Positions 23,800 to 34,234 are shown, counted from the stretch's first letter. The stretch is 64,000 bases of DNA from Ursus arctos (GCF_023065955.2 NW_026622874.1:7732001-7796000), one strand, 5' to 3'. The notes: generated by a model from the sequence alone, not told the origin. Numbers and translations: made by a program.

Positions 23800-24852
23800 G
23801 GGGTACATTAGCCAGGGTCCTCCAGAGAAACAGAGCCGACAGGGTGCACACACATGTGTGTGTGCATGCATGCGTGTGAGCACACGTGTGGTATGTGTGC
23901 ACACGTGTTTGTGAATGCACGTAGTATGTGCATGGTGTGTGTGTGGCATGTATGAGTGTGCATGTGAGCACGTGGATATGTGGCTGTGTGTGTGTGTGTG
24001 GTGTGTGTGTGGGTGACTGTGAGTCAGCATGCATGGTATGTATTTGTAACTGTGTGTGAATGTGCATGCCATGTGCACATGTGTGTGCATATATGACTGT
24101 GAATGAGTGTGCATGGTGTGTGCATGTATATGTGGCTACGTGTGTGTGTGGTGTGTGCGTGTGTATGTGACTGAGTCAGCGTGCATGGTATGTGTATGTG
24201 ACTATGTGTGAGTGTGCATGCCATGTGCATATGTGTGTGCATGGTGTGTGCATGTGTGACTGTGAATGAGTGTGCATGGTGTGTGCATGTACATGTAGCT
24301 ATGTGTGTGTGTGTGTGGTGTGTGTGTATGTGACTGTGTGAGTCAGTGTGTATGGTATATGTGTGTATGTGACTGCATGCCGTGTGCACATGTGTGTGCA
24401 CAGTGTGTGCACTAGCTCTCATAAAGAGCTTAGTCAGCTGCCCACACTCTCCTCACAACATAGCTTCCTTGGATACATGAGTCTACACGTACATAAATAG
24501 AGATTTCAGGGACTGGCTCATGTAATTGTAATGGCTTGGGAAGTCCCAATTCTGCAGAGTGGGCCAACAGGCTGGAGATCCTGGGAGGCCCAATGTTGCA
24601 GCTGAAGTCTGAATCGGCTACAGAATCCCCTCTTGCTTGGGGAGGTCAGTTTTTGTTCAACTGAGGCCTTCAGCTGCTTGCATGAGGCCCACCCTCATTA
24701 TGGAGAGCAATCTGTTTTATTCAAAGTCCACCAATCTAAATATTAATCTCATCCACAAACACCCTCACAGAAACATCTAGAATAATGTCTGACAACATGT
24801 CTGAGTGCTGTGGCCCAGCCAAGCTGACACCTAAAATTAACCATCACAGGGG
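23800..24852. repeat. LTR-like repeat carrying a large internal TG/CATG expansion
   Basis: Begins GGTACATTAGCCAGGGTCCTCCAGAGAAACAGAG and ends CTAAAATTAACCATCACA, the diagnostic edges of the same repeat family as 46735-53740. The usually short internal microsatellite has grown to about 575 bp (23845-24420). Downstream blocks include GGGACTGGCTCATGTAATTG, CCCTCTTGCTTGGGGAGG and GAGGCCCACCCTCATTATGG. Confidence 0.8.
23845..24420 (+). repeat. TG/CATG complex microsatellite array
   Basis: About 575 bp of GTGTGTGCATG-type units with interspersed CATG, TATG and GTGACTGTGAGTCAG spacers. Partly repeated higher-order units such as GTGACTGTGAATGAGTGTGCATGG occur several times. The frames are open on the opposite strand only because of low complexity. 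Confidence 0.92.
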
Positions 24853-24854
24853 GT

Positions 24855-24925
24855 GGGCATTCAGGAATCCATATTTTCAATAACCTCTCTAAATGTGACA
24901 TGAAGCACAGCCAAGTTTGGGGATC
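24855..24925 (+). repeat. MER5-like fragment
   Basis: GGCATTCAGGAATCCATATTTTC and CACAGCCAAGTTTGGGGATCACT resemble the 3' end of a MER5 element. It abuts the LTR-like repeat ending at 24852. Confidence 0.5.
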
Positions 24926-25313
24926 ACTCTCAGTGATGCACCCCAAGGTCACTGACGGTTTCAGGCTCTCTCCCTCCACCTCCACGTGGGTCGCTGGACT
25001 TCCTTTGTGGAGTGGAACCAGTCTTCCTCACATGGGACCACGAAGATGTTCCCTCCGCACACGGCCAGGACACAGCGGGCCGGGGCTGCTCCTCAAGCCC
25101 AGGGCTGCCTTCCGACAGACAGCCAACCTCTCTGGCTCGAAGTGCTTCTCTCTTGCCCCCGCCCACAGCAGACACAGTTCCCCAGACCCTGGGAGCTGCT
25201 TGTGAATCACCAGGACACCTGCTAACCACTCAAATCACCAGCTACATCTCACAGAGTTCCTCCAACATGGCCACCCATGAGACATCCATATGGGGCATTT
25301 TCCAGTAACAGCC

Positions 25314-25326
25314 GGACCCTCCCAAG
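25314..25326. repeat. Left target-site duplication of the FTL pseudogene
   Basis: The 13-bp sequence GGACCCTCCCAAG directly precedes the FTL 5' UTR and is repeated exactly at 26390-26402, just after the A-rich tail. Confidence 0.9.
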
Positions 25327-25350
25327 CAGTGCGCCCAGTGGTCCCGCAGA

Positions 25351-25387
25351 TCTGTCTCTTGCTTCAACAGTGTTTGGACGGAACAGA
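25351..25387 (+). promoter_or_regulatory. Iron-responsive element (IRE) retained in the FTL pseudogene 5' UTR
   Basis: IREs are RNA hairpins bound by IRP1/IRP2 that repress ferritin translation when iron is low. The copy here keeps the apical loop CAGTGT (25368-25373), a five-pair upper stem (25363-25367 with 25374-25378), the unpaired C bulge (25362) and a lower stem in which TCTGT (25351-25355) pairs with ACAGA (25383-25387). It can only act if the plus strand is transcribed, because CNIH3 runs the other way. Confidence 0.88.
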
Positions 25388-25438
25388 CCCAGGGATGCCA
25401 GCCTCTGACCACCCTCCAAACAGTTTCTCCAGCTGCAA

Positions 25439-25635
25439 TTTTTTTTTTAAAGATTTTATTTATTTATTGGACAGAGAGAGACAGCGAGGGAGGGAACACC
25501 AGCAGGGGGAGTGGGAGAGGGAGAAGCAGGCTTCCCACTGAGCAGGGAGCCCGATGCAGGGCTTGATCCCAGGACCCTGGGATCATGACCCAAGCCGAAG
25601 GCAGATGCTTGACGACTGAGCCATCCAGGCGCCCC
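25439..25635 (-). mobile_element. CAN-SINE (SINEC) inserted in the FTL pseudogene 5' UTR
   Basis: Minus-strand copy of the carnivore tRNA-Lys-derived SINE. On the plus strand it runs from the oligo-T/ATTTATTTATT tail to the inverted tRNA-like head ending GGCGCCCC. It is flanked by an exact 11-bp duplication, TCCAGCTGCAA (25428-25438 and 25636-25646), which is FTL 5' UTR sequence. The SINE therefore landed after the retrocopy formed. It contains CCAGCAGGGGGAG (25499-25511), similar to a CTCF core motif. Confidence 0.95.
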
Positions 25636-26389
25636 TCCAGCTGCAACCTTTGGAGCCATCTTCTCGCCCACCCAGTGCCTCTGCAACCAGCCAACACCCT
25701 ATTTTGAGCCAGGCTCCTTATTACTGACCAGCCATGAGCTCCTGGATGTGTCAGGGTCATTCCACAGACGTGGAGGATGCTGTAAACCACCCGGTCCGCC
25801 CACGGGCCTCCCACACCCACCTCTCTCCAGGCTTCTATTTCCACCAGGAGGACGTGGCTCTGGAGGGCGTGGGCCACTTCTCCCACGAGCTGGCTAAGGA
25901 GAAGTGTGAGGAGAAGTGGACACTGAGCATCCCCGGAAGGAGGACCAGTGCAGCAGCAGGGTCAAACCCAAGATGACCGGGGTCACACCCTGGACACCAT
26001 GAAAGCCGCCCAGGTTCTGGAGAAGAACCTAAGCCAGAGCCTTGTGGATGGGTGTGCCTGGGTTCTGGCCGCATGGACCCCCATCTCTGTGACTTCCCAG
26101 ATGAGGAGGTGAACCCATCAAGAAGACAGGCGACCCCCTGACTCACCTCTGCAGCCAGGCCGGCCCCCAGGCTGGGCTGGGCGAGCATCTCTTCAAAAGG
26201 CTCACCCTCGAGCATGACCAGGAAACTCTGGAGCCCTGCAGCCTCTGGGGCATCTCCCCGATGCCGGGGCTTGTGACTGAGTCTCTCCCTGCAGCCATGT
26301 GGCAGCTCTTTAAGCCCCCTGGAGACCTCGCCCAAGCCCTGGATCATATGGAAATAAAGCTTTCTGCAGCAGAAAAAAGAAACCAAACG

Positions 26390-26402
26390 GGACCCTCCCA
26401 AG
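26390..26402. repeat. Right target-site duplication of the FTL pseudogene
   Basis: Perfect 13-bp copy of 25314-25326 that follows the pseudogene A-rich tail. It fixes the 3' boundary of the retrocopy. Confidence 0.9.
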
Positions 26403-26472
26403 ACCTACTATGACAGAACTTCTAGAACTGGTTCCTAAGCAGAGGTACCTTAGAAGATCTCCAGCAGGGGTG

Positions 26473-26660
26473 GGGGGACCTGGGTGGCTCAGTCGGTGAA
26501 GCATCTGCCTTTGGCTCAGGTCATGATCTCAGGGTCCTGAGATTGAGTCCCACATCGGGCTCCCTGCTCAGCAGGGAGTCTGCTTCTCCCTCTGCCCCTC
26601 CCCCTGCTTGTGCCTCTCCCTCTCTCAAATAAATAAATAAGATCTTAAAAAAAAAAAAGA
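26473..26660 (+). mobile_element. CAN-SINE (left member of an inverted pair)
   Basis: Plus-strand copy with head GGGGGGACCTGGGTGGCTCAG, body GAGATTGAGTCCC and tail AAATAAATAAATAAGATC plus an A run. AGATCT occurs on both sides, but the exact duplication is unclear. Only about 17 bp separate its A tail from the T tail of the next, oppositely oriented SINE. Confidence 0.93.
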
Positions 26661-26677
26661 TCTTCACAGGAGATTTT

Positions 26678-26872
26678 TTTTTTTTAAGATTTTATTTATT
26701 TATTTGACAGAGATAGACAGCCAGCGAGAGAGGGAACACAAGCAGGAGGAGTGGGAGAGGAAGAAGCAGGCTCATAGCAGAGGAGCCCGATGTGGGACTC
26801 GATCCCAGAACGCTGGGATCACGCCCTGAGCCAAAGGCAGACTCTTAACGACTGCGCCACCCAGGTGCCCCC
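26678..26872 (-). mobile_element. CAN-SINE (right member of an inverted pair)
   Basis: Minus-strand copy running from the oligo-T tail to the inverted head CACCCAGGTGCCCC. The flanking duplication is TTCACAGGAGATTTT (26663-26677) against TTCACGGGAGATTTT (26873-26887), 14 of 15 identical. Confidence 0.94.
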
Positions 26873-27829
26873 TTCACGGGAGATTTTGATACACAAAGTG
26901 GTTAGGAACCACCAGTTCCACTAATAAGAAACACAACAGAGCAGCACACTATACCGTTTACCACTTCCTGACACGCTGCTCACACATGATTTTGCACAAG
27001 ACAGACAGCAAAGCTTTCCTGCCAGTGGTAAGTGGCCTCCATGGGCAATTACTAGAAGTCCTGCGTGTAGGCTACAGAGCGGAGAACAGCAAGGCCGTGC
27101 TGCAGTGTTGTGAGGGTGCTCACTCACAGCTCAGGAATATGTCCATACCCCTGGCCTAGGAACACACAGGATCCAAATTCAAGGCACGGATCTATTGCAG
27201 ATTTCTGCATGCGGCTGACCTTCAGAGCTGCCCACAAACAGAAGGAGTCCTTGAAGACCCACGGCGCGAATGAGGCCACCCCTTTGGTGGAAGGGAGCTA
27301 AGACCTCTGTACAGTTGTCATGATGGGAAGAACAGGTAGAGGCTGGAGGAATGGTGTGGAACTCTCCTCACGCGTGAGTCCACTACAGACGGTCAGACTG
27401 CCCGCCTTCCCTGCATCTATATGGAAAGACCACTTTTCACCAGAGAAAGGCTGATTTTGAAATGACCAAGGATCTTTTCCATGACTTTCACCAAGAACTG
27501 CAGGATATAAAAGTGGCAGTCTCATTCCCAGGCCTATCAGATGCCAAGTGGGCAAGGGGTCGTAGCCTGGGAGGAAAGAAAGACTCACACATAGTAAAGG
27601 CTACTCACAGTGAAACGGCCACTGGCAATGAGGTAGGGATTTTCCCATCCCAGCAGCCTGAGCTTGGCCCCTCAGAGGCACTCGTGAGAAGCAAGGTGTG
27701 GGCCCTGCCCCAGAGAGCTCACAGCTGGGTCCCCTTCTGTCCAGCCTCGGTGACCTCGGACTCTCAGAGGGGCTGTGGCCACACCAGCCGAGCAGCCCAG
27801 ACACATGGCGCTGATGCCATCTAACCACT

Positions 27830-27905
27830 AATCCCTCAGGTCTCAGTTTGCCCAACTGAAAATGAGGGGTCTGGCCAGACGAACTCTAAGGTCCATTCCA
27901 GGTTT
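27830..27905 (+). repeat. MIR SINE fragment
   Basis: CTCAGTTTGCCCAACTGAAAATGAGGGG then GAACTCTAAGGTCCATTCCAGG. Confidence 0.65.
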
Positions 27906-27994
27906 AGCATTTCATCTCCTGGTCACACACCGAACATCAGCCTCGGGTCCCACATTGTGCTAAACTCTGGAGACTGGAGGATGAACGAGACATT

Positions 27995-28345
27995 GGTGTC
28001 TACACACCACATCTTCTTTATCCACCCATCTGCTGATGGACACTTGGGTTTTCTCTGCATCTTGGCTGTTGTAAATAATGCCACAACGAACACAGGGGTG
28101 CAGATGTCTCTCCGACTTAGTGTTTTCACTTCCTTCGCATATAAAACCCTAAGTAGAACGGCTGGATCAGAGGGCAGCTCTGTTTTTACCTTTCGAGGCT
28201 TCGCCATACTGTTTTCCAGAGTGGCCACGCCAGGGTGCATTCCCAGCAACAAGGCACGAGGCTTCCGTTTTCTGTATATCCTCGCCAACACGTTATCCTG
28301 TGTCTTTTTGATGCTAGTGAGGTGGTGTCTCATTGTCTAGATCCC
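27995..28345 (-). repeat. L1 ORF2 3' fragment
   Basis: Reverse-oriented L1: ACACCACATCTTCTTTATCC, GTTGTAAATAATGCCACAACG and GGCTGGATCAGAGGGCAGC. On the minus strand it encodes the damaged C-terminal ORF2 stretch (CPSADGWIKKMWCVDT). It is paralogous to 47385-47700 in the full-length L1. Confidence 0.85.
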
Positions 28346-29679
28346 CGAATCTTAATCCCCTTCGTGCAGCTATGCGGTAGATTGACAGCAGGTACGGTGC
28401 CATGAATGGCCTCACTACATCCACGCCTTTGCCTGTAACTCCATAGTCCCTCCCACTGCTACCCTGTGTTGGGGGAGGTGACCCAGAGGACATGATCCAC
28501 AGTTGACCCTTGAGGCGGATCCTGGTGATCAGGGCTCACCAGCCCCTCCCCTGTCCTTGGAATCTGGGTCCCCCCTGCCTTCCCTGCTCCCAGAAGCTGC
28601 CCCCAGGATGGCCTGCAGACAGTGATGTGGTGCTGGGATCCCGTGAACAGTCCATGTGACTGAACCCCATTAAGGCTCTATAAACTTCTAAAACTCGGTG
28701 GGTGGATGCAGAGGTCTACTCATCTTGTGGCTGCCCGAGACAAGCCCCATATGTCCATTCCCTCGCTTGCGAAACCAGCCACCTGCCAACCCGGAGCAGC
28801 CTGGCTCCCTCCTCAGGCCCTCGCCACCTTCTGCTCACGCCTGCAACGCTCCTGAGGCGCTTTCGAACCAACACCCTGGGCTGTGCCACAGGACTCCCTT
28901 CAGCCAACAGGACACTGGTAGATCTGATGCAAACCAAAGCTTGACGTGTTCCCACTTCCCCCCTGGCTCCTCTGTGACACCACGAGAAGGGCCTGGGCGC
29001 GTCGCTGGAGGACCAGCGGGGAGCAGAATGCCCCCTTCTCCCCAGAAGCCCAGCCAACATGGGGGGAGCCAACCAGGTGACCCACGGACCCACCAGAAAG
29101 AGAAGTCACGCTGGCTTAATCCCCTATTATCATCGTAATGAAGAATGGGAAGGACAGAGCCAAGCAGCCCCAGGAGCCAGAGCGGCTGTGGGGTTCTCTG
29201 CAGGGTCCTCTGCGGGCCCTGCCACGGCCTTGGGGACAGAGTGAAGTGAGGACAGGGCCCCTGCTCCCCCCGCCGCCCAGTTCAGCAGCCCCGTGACAGC
29301 ACCCCTGTTCACACAGCGAGTAGAATGTTCCATCTTTCCCTCTGACTAACAAGAACTTTGCCACAGAAAGCAACTGAAAATACATTATACATGAGACACA
29401 GTTTCTGAACCAGTTACAAGTGTTGTTCTAGGATATTTTTACTTCTCTTCAAACATTCCCTCTAGGGGTGAACTATCCTACCAAGAAGTTAAATGGAAAT
29501 AGAAAAGAGCCCTGAAGGAATCCACTGGGCCCCGTCCTGGCGAGCCAGCACAGGACAGGGTCCCTGAGGCCCTCTGTGGCTTTGGGGACTCGTAACTTCC
29601 CTTTAAACAGCCAAGCGATGTTCCCAGAGCTCAGGTCCACAAGGAGCATGTTTCAGAGAACCAACAGTTTCCCCTATTT
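28346..29679. other. Intronic sequence, possible LTR remnant
   Basis: CCATTAAGGCTCTATAAACTTC near 28668-28689 resembles the TATA region of an LTR, but I cannot define edges or a family. The rest is unique. Confidence 0.35.
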
Positions 29680-29890
29680 TGTGATTAAAAATGTGGACTC
29701 TGGTCAGACTTGTCTTCAGATCCCAGCTCCACCGACCTGGGAAGCGTGAGGCCCCAGAAGTAAACCTCTCTACGCCCTGACTTCTCGTCTATCAGGTGGG
29801 GCTCCTAACCATGACCTACATCATAGGGCTGTTGGGAGGATTACGGTGGTCACTCAGGAAATGTAAGCAGCTCTTAGCCCCAGCACGCTT
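29680..29890 (+). repeat. MIR SINE
   Basis: GACTCTGGTCAGACTTG, CAGATCCCAGCTCCACC, CTCTCTACGCCCTGACTTCTCG and GGGCTGTTGGGAGGATTACGG follow the MIR consensus order. Confidence 0.75.
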
Positions 29891-30369
29891 TAGAAATCCG
29901 CCAGCCAACCCAGAATTCTGATCTGGAAGATTTCTGAGTCAAGTATGGCCTCTCTACGGCCGCTGAGTTTGTGTGTCTCTTTTCACTGCATTATGTCTCT
30001 CAAATAAAATACATGGCTCCCTCCAGAGCCCTGCAGGAAAAACCACACCAGCAGCCAAAAAGACTGGAAATCAAGTCAATCCCTTGTGGCAGGGATTAGA
30101 GAAAAGGACCGTCTTCACTGTTCTTCCAAGTAGCTAATGCATGACAAACACTGTGATCCAAAGTGACATGGGTCTTTCTCTCAGTTCTGGTACATTAATG
30201 CATTTAGTAGCCTCCTCTGAGGTCAAAGAAATTGGGGCAGAGTTTGAAACCATCTACTTATAAAATTTGTAGAGTCAGCAAACAGCAGATGTGTAGAGGC
30301 ACAGGACACAATCACTTTTTAAAAAAGACTCTCCCCCTTATATAAGTAGCACATGCTTACAGCGTCAGT

Positions 30370-30700
30370 GAGCCATTGCCTTAACAATGCTGCACAACGA
30401 CTCATTCCAAAATTCAGTGATAATCGTTTATACCTGCTCACACATCTAAAGGTTGACTGGGGGTCACTGGACCCAGTGGGCTGGGGTCTGCATCCCAGAC
30501 TCCTTGCACCAGGGGGGTGGCCTTGGTGATGTCAGAAGTACAAGAGAGCAGGGACACCCAGGACTCTGAAGACCTGAGCACACTCGTACATCTGCCCACA
30601 TTCACATGGCCGAGCCCGACATGAGTGCGGGGGAGGGGACCTGCACAATCACACGGCAAGATCATGGGTACAGGCAGGGCTGGCTTCAGGGACGTGACCT
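30370..30700 (-). repeat. Medium-reiterated LTR-like repeat, family unassigned
   Basis: Contains ATTGCCTTAACAATGCTGCAC, GGTTGACTGGGGGTCACTGG, CAGGACTCTGAAGACCTGAGC and TTCACATGGCCGAGCC, arranged like a common mammalian repeat in reverse orientation. The assignment is tentative. Confidence 0.45.
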
Positions 30701-33700
30701 GTGCAGCTGCACATGATCCCACAGACACAGGGGAGGGGGAAGAATCCAGAACAACAGTGTGATCTTCCTACTCGACAAAGGGCTCTGCACTGGGAAAGTG
30801 TCCTAGCTGTTCCCTACCTCCTCCAACCCTGCTGGCGGGACCACGTCATGGAACTTCTGCAGGGGACCCAGGTTTCACACCATTCAGCTGCACCTCACCC
30901 CGTGACACCTCCCCCCACCCCCTGCAGGCATGGTTTGGATAAGCATGAAGGGGAAGGGCGCAGGTGGTCATTAGTGGTAACGCGTGTGACCTCATCACCA
31001 CCCCATTCTTTCTAGATTAAAACCTGGTGGACCTGCCCTATCCCACCAGCCTGGTTATACCTCAATGAACTCAGCACCCCAGCAACGCCACCGCACCCAC
31101 TCCTCCTGCTCCTCCACGTACCAGGGTGACTGTTCAAGGCGGGGGGCGGGGGGGAGAACTACCCATCCACCAGAGGTTTTTAGAGCCACAAACGTCAGAA
31201 ACCTGCAGTGGGACTAGAGATGCGCTTGTGGAGTTCAGGGGGCAAGATGGAGACGCACAGATGTGTCGAAGCCGGAAGGGACATACCAAACTGTGACATG
31301 TCGCGGGCCCCCAAGTCCAGGGTCTGTTGAGTACTGCTCACAAAGCACGCTCCTCCTCACACTCATGCCAACCTGGGGCTCTCCTGTCAGCTCCTTTCCT
31401 CCATCCATTTCCTGAAGTTGGAGACGCAGCCGGGGCCCCTGGGCAGGTCAGCCTCCTCCCCGCGGGGCAAGTGCGCTTCCCACCCACAAGCTGTCCTTCG
31501 TGGCGACCCACGGAGCCCATGTCCCGCTCCAGCGGGAGAGCAGCATGTGAACTGGCTCTTGCCACGGAAAATGAATCACACGCACACGTCGACACGAGAA
31601 TCCTGCAGTTCAGACAATTACCCAAAGAACACATTTTCTGATAATTAGCGAGCTAAAAATGGATCCACTTTGAAATCCCTTCCTTCCTCCCGAGAAAGCT
31701 GAGGAGGTGGTTTAGCAACAATCAGCTGTGAAGACACATCACATTCTGGGTGTTTGGGGGATAAGTTCCAAGAAATTTCTTGGAAGGTACAGTTGCCAGA
31801 AGGTGGTGGCGCTGAGGAGACCCACTAACCCTCCCCACGTCCCCGGCCTGGACTCAGACAGGGGATGCCACTGGCCACGGGCCACCTCACTTGCCTCGGT
31901 GTGTGCGTGTGCTCTGGGGTGTCACACGGCGCTCCCGGCAGCCTCGAGGGTCAGGACGCCAGCAGCAACATGCACGGTGCTGAGCAGCTCTGAGCCACAC
32001 ACACCTGTATCCGCTCGCTGAATCTCACAGCAGTTGCGCGAGGAGGGCGCCGTTCTCACCGCCCCCGAGTTAGAGTAGCACTGAGGGCTGCACGGATAAT
32101 CGGGGCAGGGGCTGCATCTGGACGCAGCATAAGCCTGCGTACACCACCGACTCTCCTGTGGAAGGGACCAGAGCTGGCGGGGAGCAGACCCCGAGGAGGG
32201 CAGTGGGCACGGACAGGGTAGGAGACACTGTCAGTTAGGGACATCGATGGCGAACACAATAGAGAGTTACGTGTGATCTTAAAATACAAATCTGATGTAA
32301 GTTGTAAGCGTAGTAAATGGAGTAAAAATACATGTTTCAGGCTAGGTCCTCGTGCAGCTAGCTAGTCGTGAGGCGAAGACCATTAGGCTGCAGGACGCAT
32401 GACTGGGAGCAACTGTAACACCTGAGAACTTCAAGTCAGTGTTTCCTGTCCTCAGGCATCTACTGTGGACCATCCTCCCTGGTGTTTCCCACTAAAGGTG
32501 AACAGCATCTGCGTTCTCGGAAGCTGCAGAGGCCACAGCATGGGGGGGAAGGACCACATGAAAAGGACAAGAAACAGAAAAAGGTACTTGGAGTATGTTT
32601 CCTAGAGCAAAATGCCTCTGTCTACTGTTTCTAGAAACTTATGCAAACTATATGTAAATTCACAAATGGTCATGCTAATTCCCAGCCTCTGTTCTTTCAA
32701 GGTCTCGACTTTGACCTTGGGTTGTAAGCAGGACTCTGGCAGAGGCGACCACCGGCCACTGTCCACTGTCCGGCCAGAGTCAGTGTCCAAGCAGTGCAGA
32801 AGGGTGAGCTAGAATGATACAATGGATATGGGTTATTGCCCTGCCAGAGAATCCCGGAGGCACATTCAGGATGGGGGTGGGGAGCGTGACAGACACTTAG
32901 GTGTCAGACTGGAACTGACAGCTGAAGGGTTATTGGTGTCCAAGATATGACGGGGGGAAATAACTGACAAATTCATGAGGTGCCTTTAATACCAAGTGTC
33001 AGGTAGTTTCTTATATCACCCTTTACTCTTTGGATCACTACTATTTTCTTATGCATTTTCCTTATTTGACCACACTTCCCTGCTACGACCCACAAGATGG
33101 GGAACTCCCCCACACTGAGGGTCTAGGAAAACATGAAAGGACAAGTGAGTAGCTGGAAAAATAAGTAACTTCTTGATTAAGTCCTCTCCTCCAGTGAAGG
33201 GTATCATTATGGAAATACAGAAAAAAAATCCCAAAGCTTGCACAGTTATTTCCTCTGTCCACGTTGGTAGGGTAATTGTTTCTCTCCTATTCACCTGAGG
33301 CTCAGAAACTCCCTCTGGGTTGACAGGTAGCTTCCCCATGTCCTGTGGCCCGTGTGCTCTGGACAGAGACCGGGGATATCCTTTAGCTCAAGGCTATGGG
33401 CCCTGCTTCCTCCACCTGTGGCTGCTGTTCTCTGCACTTGACTGCAGACAGCAGGCGCGGTCCTGACTGGGGAGCGCCACTCCCTCTGCCACTGGCGCTC
33501 CCCGGCTATGTCACAGAGGCATGCTAAATACCAAGCTTGAGCTACACGCACACGCGTGACTGTGCGTGCAAACGCGTGCTTCCCAGACACACTTAGAGCC
33601 ACCGTGACCTACCGTCCATCCATTCACAACAACTCTCCCAATGCTTGGTTCCCCCTTTGAGAACACTTCCCACCCCACCCCTAAGACACTCCCAGTGATG

Positions 33701-34043
33701 CCGTCAATGAAACTACAAAGCTGAGCGGCAGGCTGAAACCTCAAAGGAAACCCAGCATCTAGTTAAAAAGTTCCCCGAGCCCAGGGAACAAAGGCTGTCA
33801 GGTAACATGAGCTGGAAATGTCATCCATCATCACGCAAAGATAAAGAACCTCTAAGTCCAACCAGAGGGCACGTGCAGATATCCAGTGCTGCTCTGTCAC
33901 TTTGATTGATGGCCACCCCTTCTAATGAGCTCCTTTTATCTCTGGAGGTTTCCAGCCAGCGGCTCACTTGCTCCCCACCCCGCCCCTGCCCCATCCCCTG
34001 CCATTTGTCTTTCGGGGGAGACAGGGCTGCAGCAGGCACCAAC
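30701..34043. other. Intronic sequence flanking CNIH3 exon 3
   Basis: Mostly unique. GATAATTAGCGAGC near 31641 is an AT-rich homeodomain-like cluster. No CAN-SINE or L1 is found within about 3 kb on this side of exon 3. Confidence 0.45.
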
Positions 34044-34091
34044 CTTTCTCAGGAGGAAGCAGATGCGCTCGATGTTCCTCAACCGTTCCCT
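34044..34091 (-). CDS. CNIH3: CNIH3 coding exon 3 (residues about 51-66, CNIH2/3-specific segment)
   Basis: This 48-bp minus-strand exon encodes RERLRNIERICFLLRK, the 16 residues that follow CNPVHA in CNIH3. The segment is present in CNIH2 and CNIH3 but absent from CNIH1 and CNIH4. It lies in the region reported to matter for AMPA receptor binding and gating modulation. The acceptor is preceded by a long pyrimidine tract (CCTCCCCTCTTTTTCTTTC) and a CTAAC branch-point-like motif (plus-strand 34126-34130), and ends CGATAG. The donor is AAAG|GTTGGT, which lacks the usual A at +3 and +4 and looks weak. Exon length is a multiple of three and phase is 0 on both sides, so skipping would keep the frame. 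No damage is visible. Confidence 0.95.
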
Positions 34092-34234
34092 CTATCGGGA
34101 GGCACAAGAAAGAAAAAGAGGGGAGGTTAGATGGTCTGCTGAAAGAACATGAGAAGTCCCACATTTGGCCCCCAGGAGAGGAGGCAGAACCCCAACCTTC
34201 AAGCACCAGAGACCTCCACCCTCCCACCCAGCCG

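Larger units (their letters stand above)
25327..26389 (+). pseudogene. FTL: Processed pseudogene of ferritin light chain (FTL), interrupted by a SINE
   Basis: FTL encodes the light subunit of the cytosolic iron-storage shell. This copy has the hallmarks of LINE-mediated retrotransposition. It has no introns, starts with the 5' UTR, ends with the 3' UTR, an AATAAA signal (26353-26358) and a short A-rich tail, and is flanked by a 13-bp direct repeat. The CDS-like part starts at the ATG at 25734 in the FTL initiation context (CCATGAGCTCC). It reads STDVEDAVN, then [17 protein letters not shown], recognisable FTL N-terminal helices. Frame is lost after about residue 60, with a stop at 25974-25976. 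Later blocks match MKAAQVLEKNL, HLCDF, DEEV and [15 protein letters not shown] in shifting frames, ending near 26219, so about 40 nt of coding sequence are missing overall. It is antisense to CNIH3. A CAN-SINE at 25439-25635 splits the 5' UTR. No functional protein is expected. Confidence 0.93.
1..34043 (-). other. CNIH3: CNIH3 intron 3 (partial, continues left of the window)
   Basis: All sequence downstream of exon 3 in the CNIH3 sense, to the left edge of the window. The next exon should encode LVLPEYSIHSLFC and the following membrane segments. I searched by eye for its reverse complement and did not find it, so the intron is at least 34 kb. It is rich in interspersed repeats, listed separately, and carries an antisense-oriented ferritin light chain processed pseudogene. 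Confidence 0.8.

Noticed and set aside
23744..24422. His/Thr-rich open frames on the minus strand (107-132 codons)
   Set aside because: Low-complexity translations of the CA/TG array, not genes.
25835..26401. 188-codon frame on the minus strand
   Set aside because: Antisense shadow of the FTL processed pseudogene, with no independent support.
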